From positions 1 to 15,504 of the forward strand of contig JANWID010000172.1 in NCBI GenBank assembly GCA_025450095.1: 15,504 nt of DNA, given 5' to 3'. Below are positions 1 to 7,465 of this stretch, piece by piece. A program made the position numbers and the translations under genes. Every line of letters begins with the position of its first letter. Within the stretch, counting starts at the first letter, position 1. Under the pieces are notes generated by a model. The model had not been told where the DNA came from. It saw nothing but the letters and a program-made list of their open reading frames with translations, and made no database searches. The stretch is from Bacteroidia bacterium. Its GTDB lineage: Bacteria; Bacteroidota; Bacteroidia; AKYH767-A; OLB10.

Positions 1-504
1 ATAAGCACCGCCGCCGGGATGAACATACAGATCGAGTGAATAACCGGTTCCCAAAATATTCTCTCCTAAAAATCCGGCTTCATACGCTTCTGCAATTGCA
101 TCTTCCAGGATATGATAAACATTCATCATTTCCCCACGGATATAAATGTATGATGTACGGGCTCCAAGAGCATAGCTTGATACAATCATTCCTTCCACTA
201 ATGCATGCGGAAGCAGTGACATCAGGTAGCGGTCTTTAAAAGTACCCGGTTCACTTTCGTCGGCATTACAAACGAGATAACGCGGAACACCTTCCGGTTT
301 GGCAAGGAAACTCCATTTCAACCCGGTTGGAAATCCGGCACCACCACGACCACGAAGTCCTGATTTTTTAACTTCTTCAGTTACTTCATCAGGCTTCATC
401 CGCAGTGCTTTTTCCAGCGATGCATAGCCACCATTTTCCCGGTAAGTCTTTAATCCACGGATACCGGGAACATTAATATTTTTCAGTAACAGCTGCTTCC
501 CCAT
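1..504 (-). CDS. nuoF: NADH-quinone oxidoreductase subunit F (N-terminal part; runs off left edge)
   Basis: NuoF is the NADH-oxidising subunit of respiratory complex I. It carries FMN and the N3 [4Fe-4S] cluster in the peripheral arm on the cytoplasmic side. Reading the minus strand from an ATG at 504 gives 168 uninterrupted codons to the window edge. The glycine-rich FMN/NADH-binding loop [16 protein letters not shown] is at residues 49-64, and the family motif NADESEPGT is at 80-88. The C-terminal half with the cluster cysteines lies outside the window. The start sits one base after the nuoE stop codon, so the two are surely co-transcribed and probably translationally coupled. Identity is secure from motifs and context. 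The presence of E and F indicates an NADH-dependent complex I, unlike the reduced 11-subunit type. Confidence 0.96.
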   Translation of the reverse strand, partial: MGKQLLLKNINVPGIRGLKTYRENGGYASLEKALRMKPDEVTEEVKKSGLRGRGGAGFPTGLKWSFLAKPEGVPRYLVCNADESEPGTFKDRYLMSLLPHALVEGMIVSSYALGARTSYIYIRGEMMNVYHILEDAIAEAYEAGFLGENILGTGYSLDLYVHPGGGAY

Positions 505-505
505 A

Positions 506-1054
506 TTATGATTTTATCCTGGCTGTATTCCAATGTGAAATATGATGATCGGTTTTATCACGGTACGAATCGAGTATTGTGTCGAGTTTTTCACAGGAAA
601 GATTTTCATGATAGGTTTCTCCTACCTGCATCATTGGTGCGGTACCACACGAAGCAAGACATTCTACCGTCTTGAGTGTAAACATACCATCAGCCGATGT
701 CTGTCCTTCTTTAATGTTGAGTTTCTTTTCAAGGTATTTCACCATATCCTCAGCCCCCATCAGCCAGCAGGGACCGGTTCTGCATACTTCGATTACACAC
801 TTGCCAACCGGTTTCAGATTGAACATGGAATAAAAGCTGGCAACCTCATAAACTTCAATTGGCTGAATTTTGAGAATTTCAGCAACCTTATCCATAACAG
901 CAGGACTCAGCCATCCATCAAATTCAGCCTGTGCAAGGTGAAGTACTGGTATGATAGCTGACTTTTGTTTTCCTTCAGGATAACGGCGGATGATTTTCTG
1001 AATCAGCGCAGAGGCATCATCCGAAAAAATAATATCACTTTTATCTTTTAACAT
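506..1054 (-). CDS. nuoE: NADH-quinone oxidoreductase subunit E (24 kDa, 2Fe-2S)
   Basis: This subunit binds the N1a [2Fe-2S] cluster next to NuoF in the NADH module of complex I. The protein has 182 residues from the ATG at 1054; a GTG directly before it (1057) would add one residue, and ATG is preferred. It is thioredoxin-like. The four cluster ligands are visible as C91 and C96 in CRTGPC and C132 and C136 in ECLASC. The N-terminal helical part carries the family pattern EVYEVASFYSMF (residues 67-78). A weak purine stretch (AGAAG) lies just upstream of the start. The leader contains a 14-bp tandem repeat that separates it from nuoD by 54 bp, the loosest join in the D-E-F part. Length and motifs are normal for the family. 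Confidence 0.95.
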   Translation of the reverse strand: MLKDKSDIIFSDDASALIQKIIRRYPEGKQKSAIIPVLHLAQAEFDGWLSPAVMDKVAEILKIQPIEVYEVASFYSMFNLKPVGKCVIEVCRTGPCWLMGAEDMVKYLEKKLNIKEGQTSADGMFTLKTVECLASCGTAPMMQVGETYHENLSCEKLDTILDSYRDKTDHHISHWNTARIKS

Positions 1055-1075
1055 CACTTCTGATTATTGCTTGCT

Positions 1076-1107
1076 ATTCATCATTTATCATTCATCATTT
1101 ATCATTC
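1076..1107. repeat. 14-bp tandem repeat between nuoD and nuoE
   Basis: On the plus strand the unit ATTCATCATTTATC occurs twice without mismatch (1076-1089, 1090-1103), followed by ATTC. Read in the sense of the operon, the array contains several ATG codons each followed within a few codons by TGA, TAA or TAG, so it holds a handful of mini reading frames in the nuoE leader. It starts right after the nuoD stop codon. Whether it affects nuoE translation is inference; replication slippage is the simplest origin. Confidence 0.85.
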
Positions 1108-1108
1108 C

Positions 1109-2353
1109 TTACGCATCCAGCTCTCCGGCAATTACATTCATGGAGCTAAGTGTTAGAATAGCATCCGACAACATGCTGCCTTTAATCATTTCGGGATAAG
1201 CCTGGTAGTAAATGAAACATGGTCTGCGGAAGTGAAGACGGTATGGTGTGCGGCCGCCATCACTTACCAGGTAAAATCCCAATTCACCGTTTCCTGCTTC
1301 CACGCAATGGTAAACTTCTCCTGCCGGGATGTTGGTTTCACCCATAACAATTTTAAAATGCCAGATAAGTCCTTCCATAGTATTGTAAACATCTTCCTTC
1401 GGAGGTAAATAAAATTCCGGTACATCGGCATGGAAGGAAGTTTTATCTTCCAGCTTTTCCAGCTTTTCAATTGCCTGGTGAATGATGTGTATACTTTGTT
1501 TCATTTCCTCGTGCCGAACCATATAACGATCATAAGTATCGCCGTGCGTTCCGATCGGTATGATAAAATCAAAATCTTCGTACGAAGAATATGGTGAGGT
1601 AACCCTGACATCATAATCCACTCCCGCCGCTCGTAGATTGGGACCCGTGAAGCCATAGTTGAGTGCGTCTTCAGCAGTAATGGGACCGCATCCGATGGTA
1701 CGGTCCATAAATATCCGGTTGCGATTGAGCAGATTTTCGAATTCCTCCAGCACGGCCGGAAACTCCTTTATGAATTTGTGAATCTTATCCCATGCTACCT
1801 GCGGGAAGTCCTGCTCAAAACCTCCGATCCTGCCGATGTTGGTGGTCAGCCTGGCACCGCAGATCTCCTCAAATATTTCATAAACTTTTTCCCGTTCCTG
1901 AAACATATATACGAAGCCTGTTAGTGCACCGGAGTCCACACCGATTACGGAATTGCAAACAACGTGGTCGGTGATGCGCGACAACTCCATGATGATGATC
2001 CGCATGTATTCGACTCGCTTGGGCAGTTTTACTCCCAGCAGTTTTTCAACTGTCATGTGCCATCCCATGTTATTGATGGGTGAAGAACAATAGTTGAGCC
2101 TGTCAGTGATGGGTGTGCTCTGGTAATAAGGCCGCCGTTCAGCGAGTTTTTCAAAAGCACGGTGAATGTAACCGATAGTAGGTTCCGACTCCATAATAAT
2201 TTCACCATCCATTTTCAGAACATTTTGAAATATTCCATGTGTTGCAGGATGTGTGGGTCCCAGGTTCAGCGTTGTATACTCTTTTTCAGGATGCAGCATA
2301 TCGGTCTGCGAAGGTTTTTGATCCTGGTTATTGCTATGGGTGCGATTACTCAT
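1109..2353 (-). CDS. nuoD: NADH-quinone oxidoreductase subunit D (49 kDa)
   Basis: NuoD forms part of the quinone-reduction site of complex I and is related to the large subunit of NiFe hydrogenases. The protein has 414 residues and is a stand-alone D subunit, not a C-D fusion. The motif LGPTHPATHG is at 31-40, with H39 at the place of the quinone-contacting histidine of Thermus Nqo4 (H38). DRLNY is at 84-88, with Y88 at the place of the quinone-contacting tyrosine (Y87). The C-terminal half contains PAGEVYHCVEAGNGELGFYL-type sequence and ends in VIAGELDA, as is usual for the family. The first 25 residues are polar and variable. The gene lies 31 bp after nuoC. No anomaly seen. Confidence 0.97.
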   Translation of the reverse strand: MSNRTHSNNQDQKPSQTDMLHPEKEYTTLNLGPTHPATHGIFQNVLKMDGEIIMESEPTIGYIHRAFEKLAERRPYYQSTPITDRLNYCSSPINNMGWHMTVEKLLGVKLPKRVEYMRIIIMELSRITDHVVCNSVIGVDSGALTGFVYMFQEREKVYEIFEEICGARLTTNIGRIGGFEQDFPQVAWDKIHKFIKEFPAVLEEFENLLNRNRIFMDRTIGCGPITAEDALNYGFTGPNLRAAGVDYDVRVTSPYSSYEDFDFIIPIGTHGDTYDRYMVRHEEMKQSIHIIHQAIEKLEKLEDKTSFHADVPEFYLPPKEDVYNTMEGLIWHFKIVMGETNIPAGEVYHCVEAGNGELGFYLVSDGGRTPYRLHFRRPCFIYYQAYPEMIKGSMLSDAILTLSSMNVIAGELDA

Positions 2354-2384
2354 GTGATGTGCTCAGTTTTTTTTATACCCGTTT

Positions 2385-2888
2385 TTACCTTCCGAACATC
2401 TTATCGTCTTTATCTCTCCTGAAAGGATCTTCCAGCGGGAACTCTTTTCGTAATGGCCATCCTTCAAGATTATCCATATTCAATATTCTCCTTAGGTCGG
2501 GATGACCGATGAAACGGAATCCGAAAAAATCAAATGTTTCACGTTCCATCCAGTTCGCTGCTTTAAATATCCCCGTAAGGGAAGGAAAAACAGGATGCTC
2601 ATCGTTAGTATATGTTTTTATACGTAGCCTGAAATTGTGAACGAGGCTGTGCAGGTGATAAACCATTCCGAAACGGTGATTTGTTTCGGGAAAATGCATA
2701 CCACAACAGCTGGTGAGAAATATAAATTGAAAATCTTTGTGCTCATACAGGTATTTGATCACCGGGAGAATTGCATCATGAGTAATAGTTATAGTCATGA
2801 ATTCATAAGGGTGTTCTACCTGCAGAATTTTCCCCGGGAAAATGTCATTGAGTACTTCTTCTAAGGTCTGGGCAGAAATTTCCGTCAT
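2385..2888 (-). CDS. nuoC: NADH-quinone oxidoreductase subunit C (30 kDa)
   Basis: This is a peripheral-arm subunit that packs against NuoD and NuoB near the quinone site. The protein has 167 residues. The family signature ERETFDFFG is at 115-123, followed by the C-terminal pattern HPDLRRIL and PLRKEFPLEDPF, both characteristic of Complex1_30kDa. The ATG at 2888 lies one base after the nuoB stop codon, which fixes the start and implies coupled translation. The double cysteine at 61-62 is not a known cluster ligand in this subunit. It is separate from nuoD here, whereas in Bacteroides and Escherichia coli the two are fused. Confidence 0.96.
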   Translation of the reverse strand: MTEISAQTLEEVLNDIFPGKILQVEHPYEFMTITITHDAILPVIKYLYEHKDFQFIFLTSCCGMHFPETNHRFGMVYHLHSLVHNFRLRIKTYTNDEHPVFPSLTGIFKAANWMERETFDFFGFRFIGHPDLRRILNMDNLEGWPLRKEFPLEDPFRRDKDDKMFGR

Positions 2889-2889
2889 A

Positions 2890-3426
2890 TTATTCTATTC
2901 CGTAAGAAGCCAGCAAAGCTTTATATTCTGGAGAATCGCGGCGGCGGAGCGATTCATTTTGTACAAGTTCCTGTATTTTGATAACGCCGTCGAGAATTTG
3001 TTCTGGCCGTGGAGGACAACCCGGAACATAAACATCAACAGGAATGATACGATCGATTCCCTGAAGTACGCTATACGTATCGAATATGCCACCACTCGAA
3101 GCACAGGCACCCACCGATAACACCCAACGGGGTTCCGCCATCTGCTCATATACCTGTCGTAGAACAGGACCCATTTTCTTGGCAATGGTTCCCATCACCA
3201 TAAGCAAGTCGGCCTGGCGTGGTGAAAAGCTCAGTCGTTCCGATCCAAACCGTGCGAAATCATAATGAGCACCCATGGTTGCCATAAATTCAATACCGCA
3301 GCAGGATGTGGCAAACGGTAGTGGCCATAACGAATTCTTTCGGGCCAGACCAACCATTTTATCAAGACTGGTGGCGAAAAAACCAGGGCCTTCATATCCT
3401 TCAGGAGCTTTTGCCAGTTCTACCAT
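2890..3426 (-). CDS. nuoB: NADH-quinone oxidoreductase subunit B (N2 cluster)
   Basis: NuoB holds the terminal [4Fe-4S] cluster N2, which passes electrons to quinone. The protein has 178 residues. All four expected ligands are present: the adjacent pair C42-C43 in [10 protein letters not shown]108 in VGACASSGG and C137 in VPGCPPRP. The segment [17 protein letters not shown] (57-73) is the conserved region that contacts NuoD and the quinone channel. The gene is tightly joined to nuoC (one base) but is 82 bp from nuoA. I see no clear promoter or terminator in that gap. Confidence 0.97.
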   Translation of the reverse strand: MVELAKAPEGYEGPGFFATSLDKMVGLARKNSLWPLPFATSCCGIEFMATMGAHYDFARFGSERLSFSPRQADLLMVMGTIAKKMGPVLRQVYEQMAEPRWVLSVGACASSGGIFDTYSVLQGIDRIIPVDVYVPGCPPRPEQILDGVIKIQELVQNESLRRRDSPEYKALLASYGIE

Positions 3427-3508
3427 TTAGTTTATTTTATTGATGATACGCTTGCGCGCTTAAACTGCTAATACACATAACGAGGCTGGTGTAAATTCTG
3501 AATGCCTC

Positions 3509-3880
3509 TTATTCCCATTTCAGGGCTCCTTTTTTAACAATGTATAAAAATCCAATCATAAAGAGACAGATGAAAATGATCATTTCAACAAACCCAAACC
3601 ATCCCAGCTTAAGGAAATTAACGGCCCATGGATACATGAAAATAACCTCTACATCAAATAACACAAACAGGATAGCTACCAGGAGGTATTTAATTGAAAA
3701 TGGAATTCTTGAATTCCCCTGTGGTTCAATGCCGCATTCGAATGTTTCGAGCTTACGTTTTGACTTTCGCCGGGGTCCCAGAAGGTGTGTTACGAAGATG
3801 GTAGTGAGAACAAACCCGATTGCCACAACAAACATGATAGCCATGGGCAGGTAATCTGATGGAACACTAAGTAAAATCAT
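3509..3880 (-). CDS. nuoA: NADH-quinone oxidoreductase subunit A (membrane)
   Basis: A small membrane subunit at the junction of the two arms of complex I. The protein has 123 residues with three hydrophobic helices at about 10-36, 65-87 and 96-117. The loop between helices 1 and 2 contains the family motif ETFECGIEPQGN with the conserved C49. The second helix carries the conserved acidic residues D76 and E78 in LFDVEVIFMYPWA. This is the first gene of the nuo run. A TAnnTTTG-type promoter element lies 35-42 bp upstream, and AGGA about 10 bases before the ATG may serve as a weak ribosome site. Confidence 0.95.
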   Translation of the reverse strand: MILLSVPSDYLPMAIMFVVAIGFVLTTIFVTHLLGPRRKSKRKLETFECGIEPQGNSRIPFSIKYLLVAILFVLFDVEVIFMYPWAVNFLKLGWFGFVEMIIFICLFMIGFLYIVKKGALKWE

Positions 3881-3914
3881 ATTATATTCCTGATAACAAG
3901 TGTTTAATTCCCCG

Positions 3915-3922
3915 CAAAATTA
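3915..3922 (-). promoter_or_regulatory. Putative nuo operon promoter, -7 element
   Basis: On the minus strand TAATTTTG matches the Bacteroidota -7 consensus TAnnTTTG exactly. Transcription would start near 3908 and leave a leader of about 28 bases before nuoA. No convincing TTG-type -33 element is seen at the usual distance. The call rests on the -7 match and its position before the first gene. Confidence 0.5.
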
Positions 3923-4012
3923 CGTTTTTTTGGAACTGAAATAGCTGTTTTTTATCAGTCCTTAACAATGTTGTGATTCGTTGAAAAAATTCTAAAAAGG
4001 TTAAAAAGTTAT

Positions 4013-4045
4013 TTTGAGTTTGAGGTTGTAAAATATTTATCTTTG
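4013..4045 (+). promoter_or_regulatory. Putative crtI-crtB promoter
   Basis: TATCTTTG (4038-4045) matches the Bacteroidota -7 consensus TAnnTTTG. A TTTG at 4013-4016 lies 21 bases upstream, close to the -33 spacing. A second TTTG (4019-4022) is too near. The start would be around 4052, giving a leader of about 110 bases before the GTG of crtI. That is long enough for regulation, but I see no clear hairpin in it. The whole region 3881-4161 is AT-rich with no believable gene. Confidence 0.5.
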
Positions 4046-4161
4046 AAACCCTACTATTGTAGCTTAACGCTGATACATAATCAATTATCATTTTTTTCAT
4101 GCGGTATTTCGATGTCGGTGATCAAATATTTCCGGCTCTGCTTCCCTAATAAATAATTTCA

Positions 4162-5643
4162 GTGTCAAAGAAAGTACTTGTAATCGGGTCGGGGCTCGGC
4201 GCTCTTGCAACAGCACTGCGGTTGAGTTACCGGGGTTACCAGGTGACAATAGTGGAAAAATATATCAGGCCAGGAGGTCGGCTTAATCTGATTGAAAAGG
4301 ACGGATTCTCCTTCGATATGGGTCCGTCATTTTTTTCAATGAGCTATGAATTTGAAGAGCTTTTCCGTTCCTGTGGCATTCCTAATCCTTTGCAATTAAA
4401 GGAATTAAATCCATTGTATGCAGTTCATTTCGAAGGTCGCATCAATCCATTTCTGATTTACAAAGACTTCGAAAAGCTTGCCGACCAATTCCGCGATGTT
4501 GAACCTGGAATGGCTGATAAAACCCGAAAGTATCTTGACGCTGCCGGAAAAATGTTTCACGATACGGAAAACATAGTAATCCGTCAGAATTTCAAAAACC
4601 GGTTCGACTATTTTGTGAAGCTGGCAGGGGTTCCGTTAAAACATGCTCCCAAAATGTTTCGCAGCATGTGGGATGAGCTTGATAAAAACTTTGAATCACA
4701 GGAAGTTAAAATAATCTTTTCACTCGTATCATTTTTCCTCGGTTCAACACCATTCAAAACTCCTGCAGTTTATAGTCTCTTAAATTACACGGAACTGATT
4801 CATGATGGATATTGGAATGTGGAAGGTGGGATGTACACTATTGTTGAAAAAATCAGGGAGATTCTCGACGCACGAGGTGTAGCGTTTCATTTTAATACCG
4901 AAATTACCGCTGTTGAAACTAGTGCCGGTAGCATAACAGGATTCACCGATCAGCATGGAAAATTATGGAATGCGGATCTGTATGTAGTGAATGCAGATGC
5001 AGCATCCTTCCGTGGAAAAATTATGAAGCGTGAAAATATGAACGCGAAAAAACTGGATGCCATGGAATGGACGCTGGCTCCGTTTACCATTTATCTTGGT
5101 GTGAAAGGAAAGCTCGACCGGTTACAACACCATAATTACTTTCTTGGAAAAAATTTCAAAGAATATTCTACCACATTGCTGCAGGCAACTGAAAATCCAT
5201 CTAAGCCCTATTATTATGTTAATGTGAGTTCGCGCTCAAACCCGGATTGTGCGCCTGAAGGATGTGAAAATCTCTTTATTCTTTGTCCCGTACCGGATTT
5301 ACGATATAAACCCGACTGGTCGGACGGCGGTAAACTTGCTGATACAATTATCCGGGACCTTTCGGAGCGGACAGGTTATGATTTAAGAGCAAATATTATT
5401 TCAGAAACAATAATGACTCCTGTTGACTGGCAGGATCGATTCAACCTGTATCGCGGAAGCGGCCTGGGATTATCACATGGACTCAACCAGGTTGGAGGAT
5501 TACGTCCATCCAACAAGGATGAGGTTTTTGATAACCTGTATTATGTAGGAGCGAGTACTGTTCCGGGAACAGGGCTTCCCATAGTAGTGATCAGCTCACG
5601 ACTTGTTACCGAACGCATCATTAACGATCATGAAAGAATATAA
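4162..5643 (+). CDS. crtI: Phytoene desaturase (CrtI-type carotenoid desaturase)
   Basis: This FAD enzyme introduces conjugated double bonds into phytoene, normally giving lycopene or a related polyene, and is associated with the membrane. The protein has 493 residues, normal for CrtI. An N-terminal Rossmann motif VLVIGSGLGALATAL begins at residue 5, with alanine in place of the third glycine of GxGxxG. RPGGRL follows the second strand. The C-terminal family segment NLYYVGASTVPGTGLPIVV begins at about residue 458. The start is GTG, chosen because the Rossmann strand begins four residues later. The gene overlaps crtB by 14 bp, and the pairing supports the phytoene desaturase assignment over related desaturases such as CrtD or CrtN. 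No cyclase or hydroxylase gene follows here, so the end product cannot be told. Confidence 0.92.
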   Translation: MSKKVLVIGSGLGALATALRLSYRGYQVTIVEKYIRPGGRLNLIEKDGFSFDMGPSFFSMSYEFEELFRSCGIPNPLQLKELNPLYAVHFEGRINPFLIYKDFEKLADQFRDVEPGMADKTRKYLDAAGKMFHDTENIVIRQNFKNRFDYFVKLAGVPLKHAPKMFRSMWDELDKNFESQEVKIIFSLVSFFLGSTPFKTPAVYSLLNYTELIHDGYWNVEGGMYTIVEKIREILDARGVAFHFNTEITAVETSAGSITGFTDQHGKLWNADLYVVNADAASFRGKIMKRENMNAKKLDAMEWTLAPFTIYLGVKGKLDRLQHHNYFLGKNFKEYSTTLLQATENPSKPYYYVNVSSRSNPDCAPEGCENLFILCPVPDLRYKPDWSDGGKLADTIIRDLSERTGYDLRANIISETIMTPVDWQDRFNLYRGSGLGLSHGLNQVGGLRPSNKDEVFDNLYYVGASTVPGTGLPIVVISSRLVTERIINDHERI

Positions 5644-6463
5644 CGACCTCTGCCTCGAACTCAGCAAGATGGTCACTCACCGTTACAGCACATCTTTCAC
5701 AAGAGGAATCCGGATGCTTCATAACAGGTTTCATAATCCTGTTTATGCTATCTATGGTTTTGTCAGGCTGGCTGATGAAATCGTGGATACATTCCATGGA
5801 CGTGATAAGCGAACACTGCTGCATAATTTTAAAGATGACACCTGGAAAGCCCTCTCGGCTAAAGTCAGCACGAACCCGGTATTGCATGGATTTCAGATGG
5901 TGGTGCATCAATACAATATCGAGAAGGAGCTGATTGAAGCGTTCCTGTTCAGCATGGAACTGGATCTTGAAAAAAAATCGTACGATGCCAATTTGTATAA
6001 CAAGTACATTTTTGGTTCAGCGGAAGTAGTAGGCCTGATGTGCCTTCGGGTATTTTGTGAAGGAAACGATCAGCTTTATAATTCCTTATCGGAACCTGCA
6101 CGCCGGTTAGGAGCTGCGTTTCAGAAGGTAAATTTCCTTCGCGACATTCAGAGTGATTACGAGGAACGCGGCAGGATATATTTCCCAGGCGTAGATTTTT
6201 CGAATTTCGATAACCAGTCGAAAATGCGAATTGAAGAGGATATTGATCGTGATTTCCGAGCTGCTTACCCGGGACTCATGCAGTTGCCCAAGGATGTAAA
6301 ACCCGGTGTGTACACGGCATTTATTTACTACAGGGAATTGCTGAAAAAAATCCAGAAGGTGCCAGCCAGTCGTGTCATGGCAGCGCGTGTGCGTGTACCC
6401 AACAGTGAAAAACTGATTTTACTGCTCCGGACCTACACTAAATTCGGCTTTAATCTTTTTTGA
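5630..6463 (+). CDS. crtB: Phytoene synthase
   Basis: This enzyme condenses two geranylgeranyl diphosphates to phytoene, the first committed step of C40 carotenoid synthesis. The protein has 277 residues from the ATG at 5630. A TTG at 5603 is possible but would add nine residues lacking family similarity. The two Mg-diphosphate-binding aspartate motifs of the squalene/phytoene synthase family are present: DEIVD (49-53) and DIQSD (172-176, within FLRDIQSDYEERGRIYFP). Overlap with the end of crtI implies translational coupling. The gene ends 7 bp from the end of the convergent response regulator gene, with no visible terminator between. Confidence 0.93.
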   Translation: MKEYNDLCLELSKMVTHRYSTSFTRGIRMLHNRFHNPVYAIYGFVRLADEIVDTFHGRDKRTLLHNFKDDTWKALSAKVSTNPVLHGFQMVVHQYNIEKELIEAFLFSMELDLEKKSYDANLYNKYIFGSAEVVGLMCLRVFCEGNDQLYNSLSEPARRLGAAFQKVNFLRDIQSDYEERGRIYFPGVDFSNFDNQSKMRIEEDIDRDFRAAYPGLMQLPKDVKPGVYTAFIYYRELLKKIQKVPASRVMAARVRVPNSEKLILLLRTYTKFGFNLF

Positions 6464-6470
6464 GGAAAGG

Positions 6471-7112
6471 TTAGTGAATTCTTAATCCACGCATATTGTT
6501 AAATGCATTGACCGCAGCAATGCGTGACTGTACGTGCAGCTTGCGGTAAATATTATAAATATGTGTTTTCACAGTTGGAATGGAAATAAATAGCTTCTCT
6601 CCTATTTCTTTGTTGCGAAATCCCTGTGAAAGCAGGTTCAGAATTTCCAGCTCCCGTTCGGTTAATTTTTCATCCGGTTCAAATTTCCTGCTGTTTTGCT
6701 GGAAAAAATCAACCATACGCCTTGCAACGGTACTGCTGATGGGAGAACCTCCCAGCATGAGTTCATCCATTGCTTCAAGTATCTGTTGAGAGCTGCTTTT
6801 CTTAAGAATGTACCCGCACGCACCTGCTGCCAGTGCTCTGAAAATTTTATCATCATCTTCAAACACTGTACAAATTAAAACTTTCACATCCGGGTATTCA
6901 TCGCGTATGATCTCGGTGCATTCAATTCCGCTTTTTCCGGGAAGATTAATATCCATCAGGACAATATCAACCGGGTTAGATTTCATAAATACCAGCGCAG
7001 ATTCTGCAGTTCCGAAGGAGCCAGTGGTTTTAAATTTTTCAGAAGAATCAACAATAAACGACAGTCCGTTTCTCATGCTGTCATGATCTTCAATGATTAT
7101 TACTTTATACAT
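6471..7112 (-). CDS. NarL/LuxR-type response regulator
   Basis: A DNA-binding response regulator, probably the partner of the kinase encoded just upstream. The protein has 213 residues from the ATG at 7112; a GTG at 7130 would add six. The receiver domain (about 2-118) has the acidic pair E8-D9, the phosphoacceptor D54 in VLMDINLPG, T82 and K104, so all catalytic positions are intact. A LuxR-type helix-turn-helix follows at about 150-205 (LTERELEILNLLSQG, then NKEIGEKLFISIPTVKTHI). The kinase frame ends 44 bp before this ATG, consistent with an operon. The target genes are unknown. The convergent carotenoid genes are neighbours but that is no proof of control. Confidence 0.93.
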   Translation of the reverse strand: MYKVIIIEDHDSMRNGLSFIVDSSEKFKTTGSFGTAESALVFMKSNPVDIVLMDINLPGKSGIECTEIIRDEYPDVKVLICTVFEDDDKIFRALAAGACGYILKKSSSQQILEAMDELMLGGSPISSTVARRMVDFFQQNSRKFEPDEKLTERELEILNLLSQGFRNKEIGEKLFISIPTVKTHIYNIYRKLHVQSRIAAVNAFNNMRGLRIH

Positions 7113-7156
7113 GGGCGTGCTTATTAACACAAGATCAATAAAACAATGTTAAAAAT

Positions 7157-7465
7157 TCATAAGACTTTAGTATGAGTTTTGAGATTTTTCTCGGGTTCTG
7201 CAATATGGTAGCGGATTATTATCTCAGTGCCGGAGCCATTTTCAGAAACAATCAGGAAATTACCATTCATTCCCTCCATTCGGGCCTTCATACTGTGCAA
7301 TCCCACCCCGGAATCGGCAATCCTGTTGATATCGATTCCCCTGCCATCGTCTTTAATAATGATATTCAGGATATCATCCTTCAGGAAAAATTCAAAATGT
7401 ACATTTTCAGCGCCGGCATGTTTCTGAATATTATTGAAAGCTTCTTTAACTATCAGGAACAGGTT
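7157..7465 (-). pseudogene. Displaced ATP-binding (HATPase_c) domain of the sensor kinase, after an in-frame amber codon
   Basis: Directly after the TAG at 7468-7466 the same reading frame stays open for 102 more residues to a TGA at 7157. It encodes a textbook histidine kinase ATP-binding domain. It opens with NLFLIVKEAFNNIQKHA (N box, with the Mg-binding asparagine), then IIIKDDGRGIDI (G1 box, DxGxG), SGVGLHSMKARM (G2 region) and NGSGTEIII. No good start codon or ribosome site exists at the head of this part, so it is unlikely to be made as a separate protein. It is therefore either the untranslated tail of a kinase killed by a nonsense change, a site of stop readthrough, or evidence of a sequencing error. 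The domain itself shows no decay. Confidence 0.85.

Noticed and set aside
3882..4100. 72-residue minus-strand frame in the nuoA-crtI gap
   Set aside because: It covers both predicted promoters, its composition is AT-driven, and it lacks any recognisable motif or ribosome site.
4174..4210. Alanine in place of the third glycine of the CrtI Rossmann motif
   Set aside because: GxGxxA occurs in working FAD-binding proteins, and the rest of the domain is normal.
5533..5610. Valine in place of H/Q/T in the C-terminal signature of CrtI (STVPG)
   Set aside because: To my knowledge TVPG variants are usual among related desaturases in this phylum, so it is not a sign of altered function.
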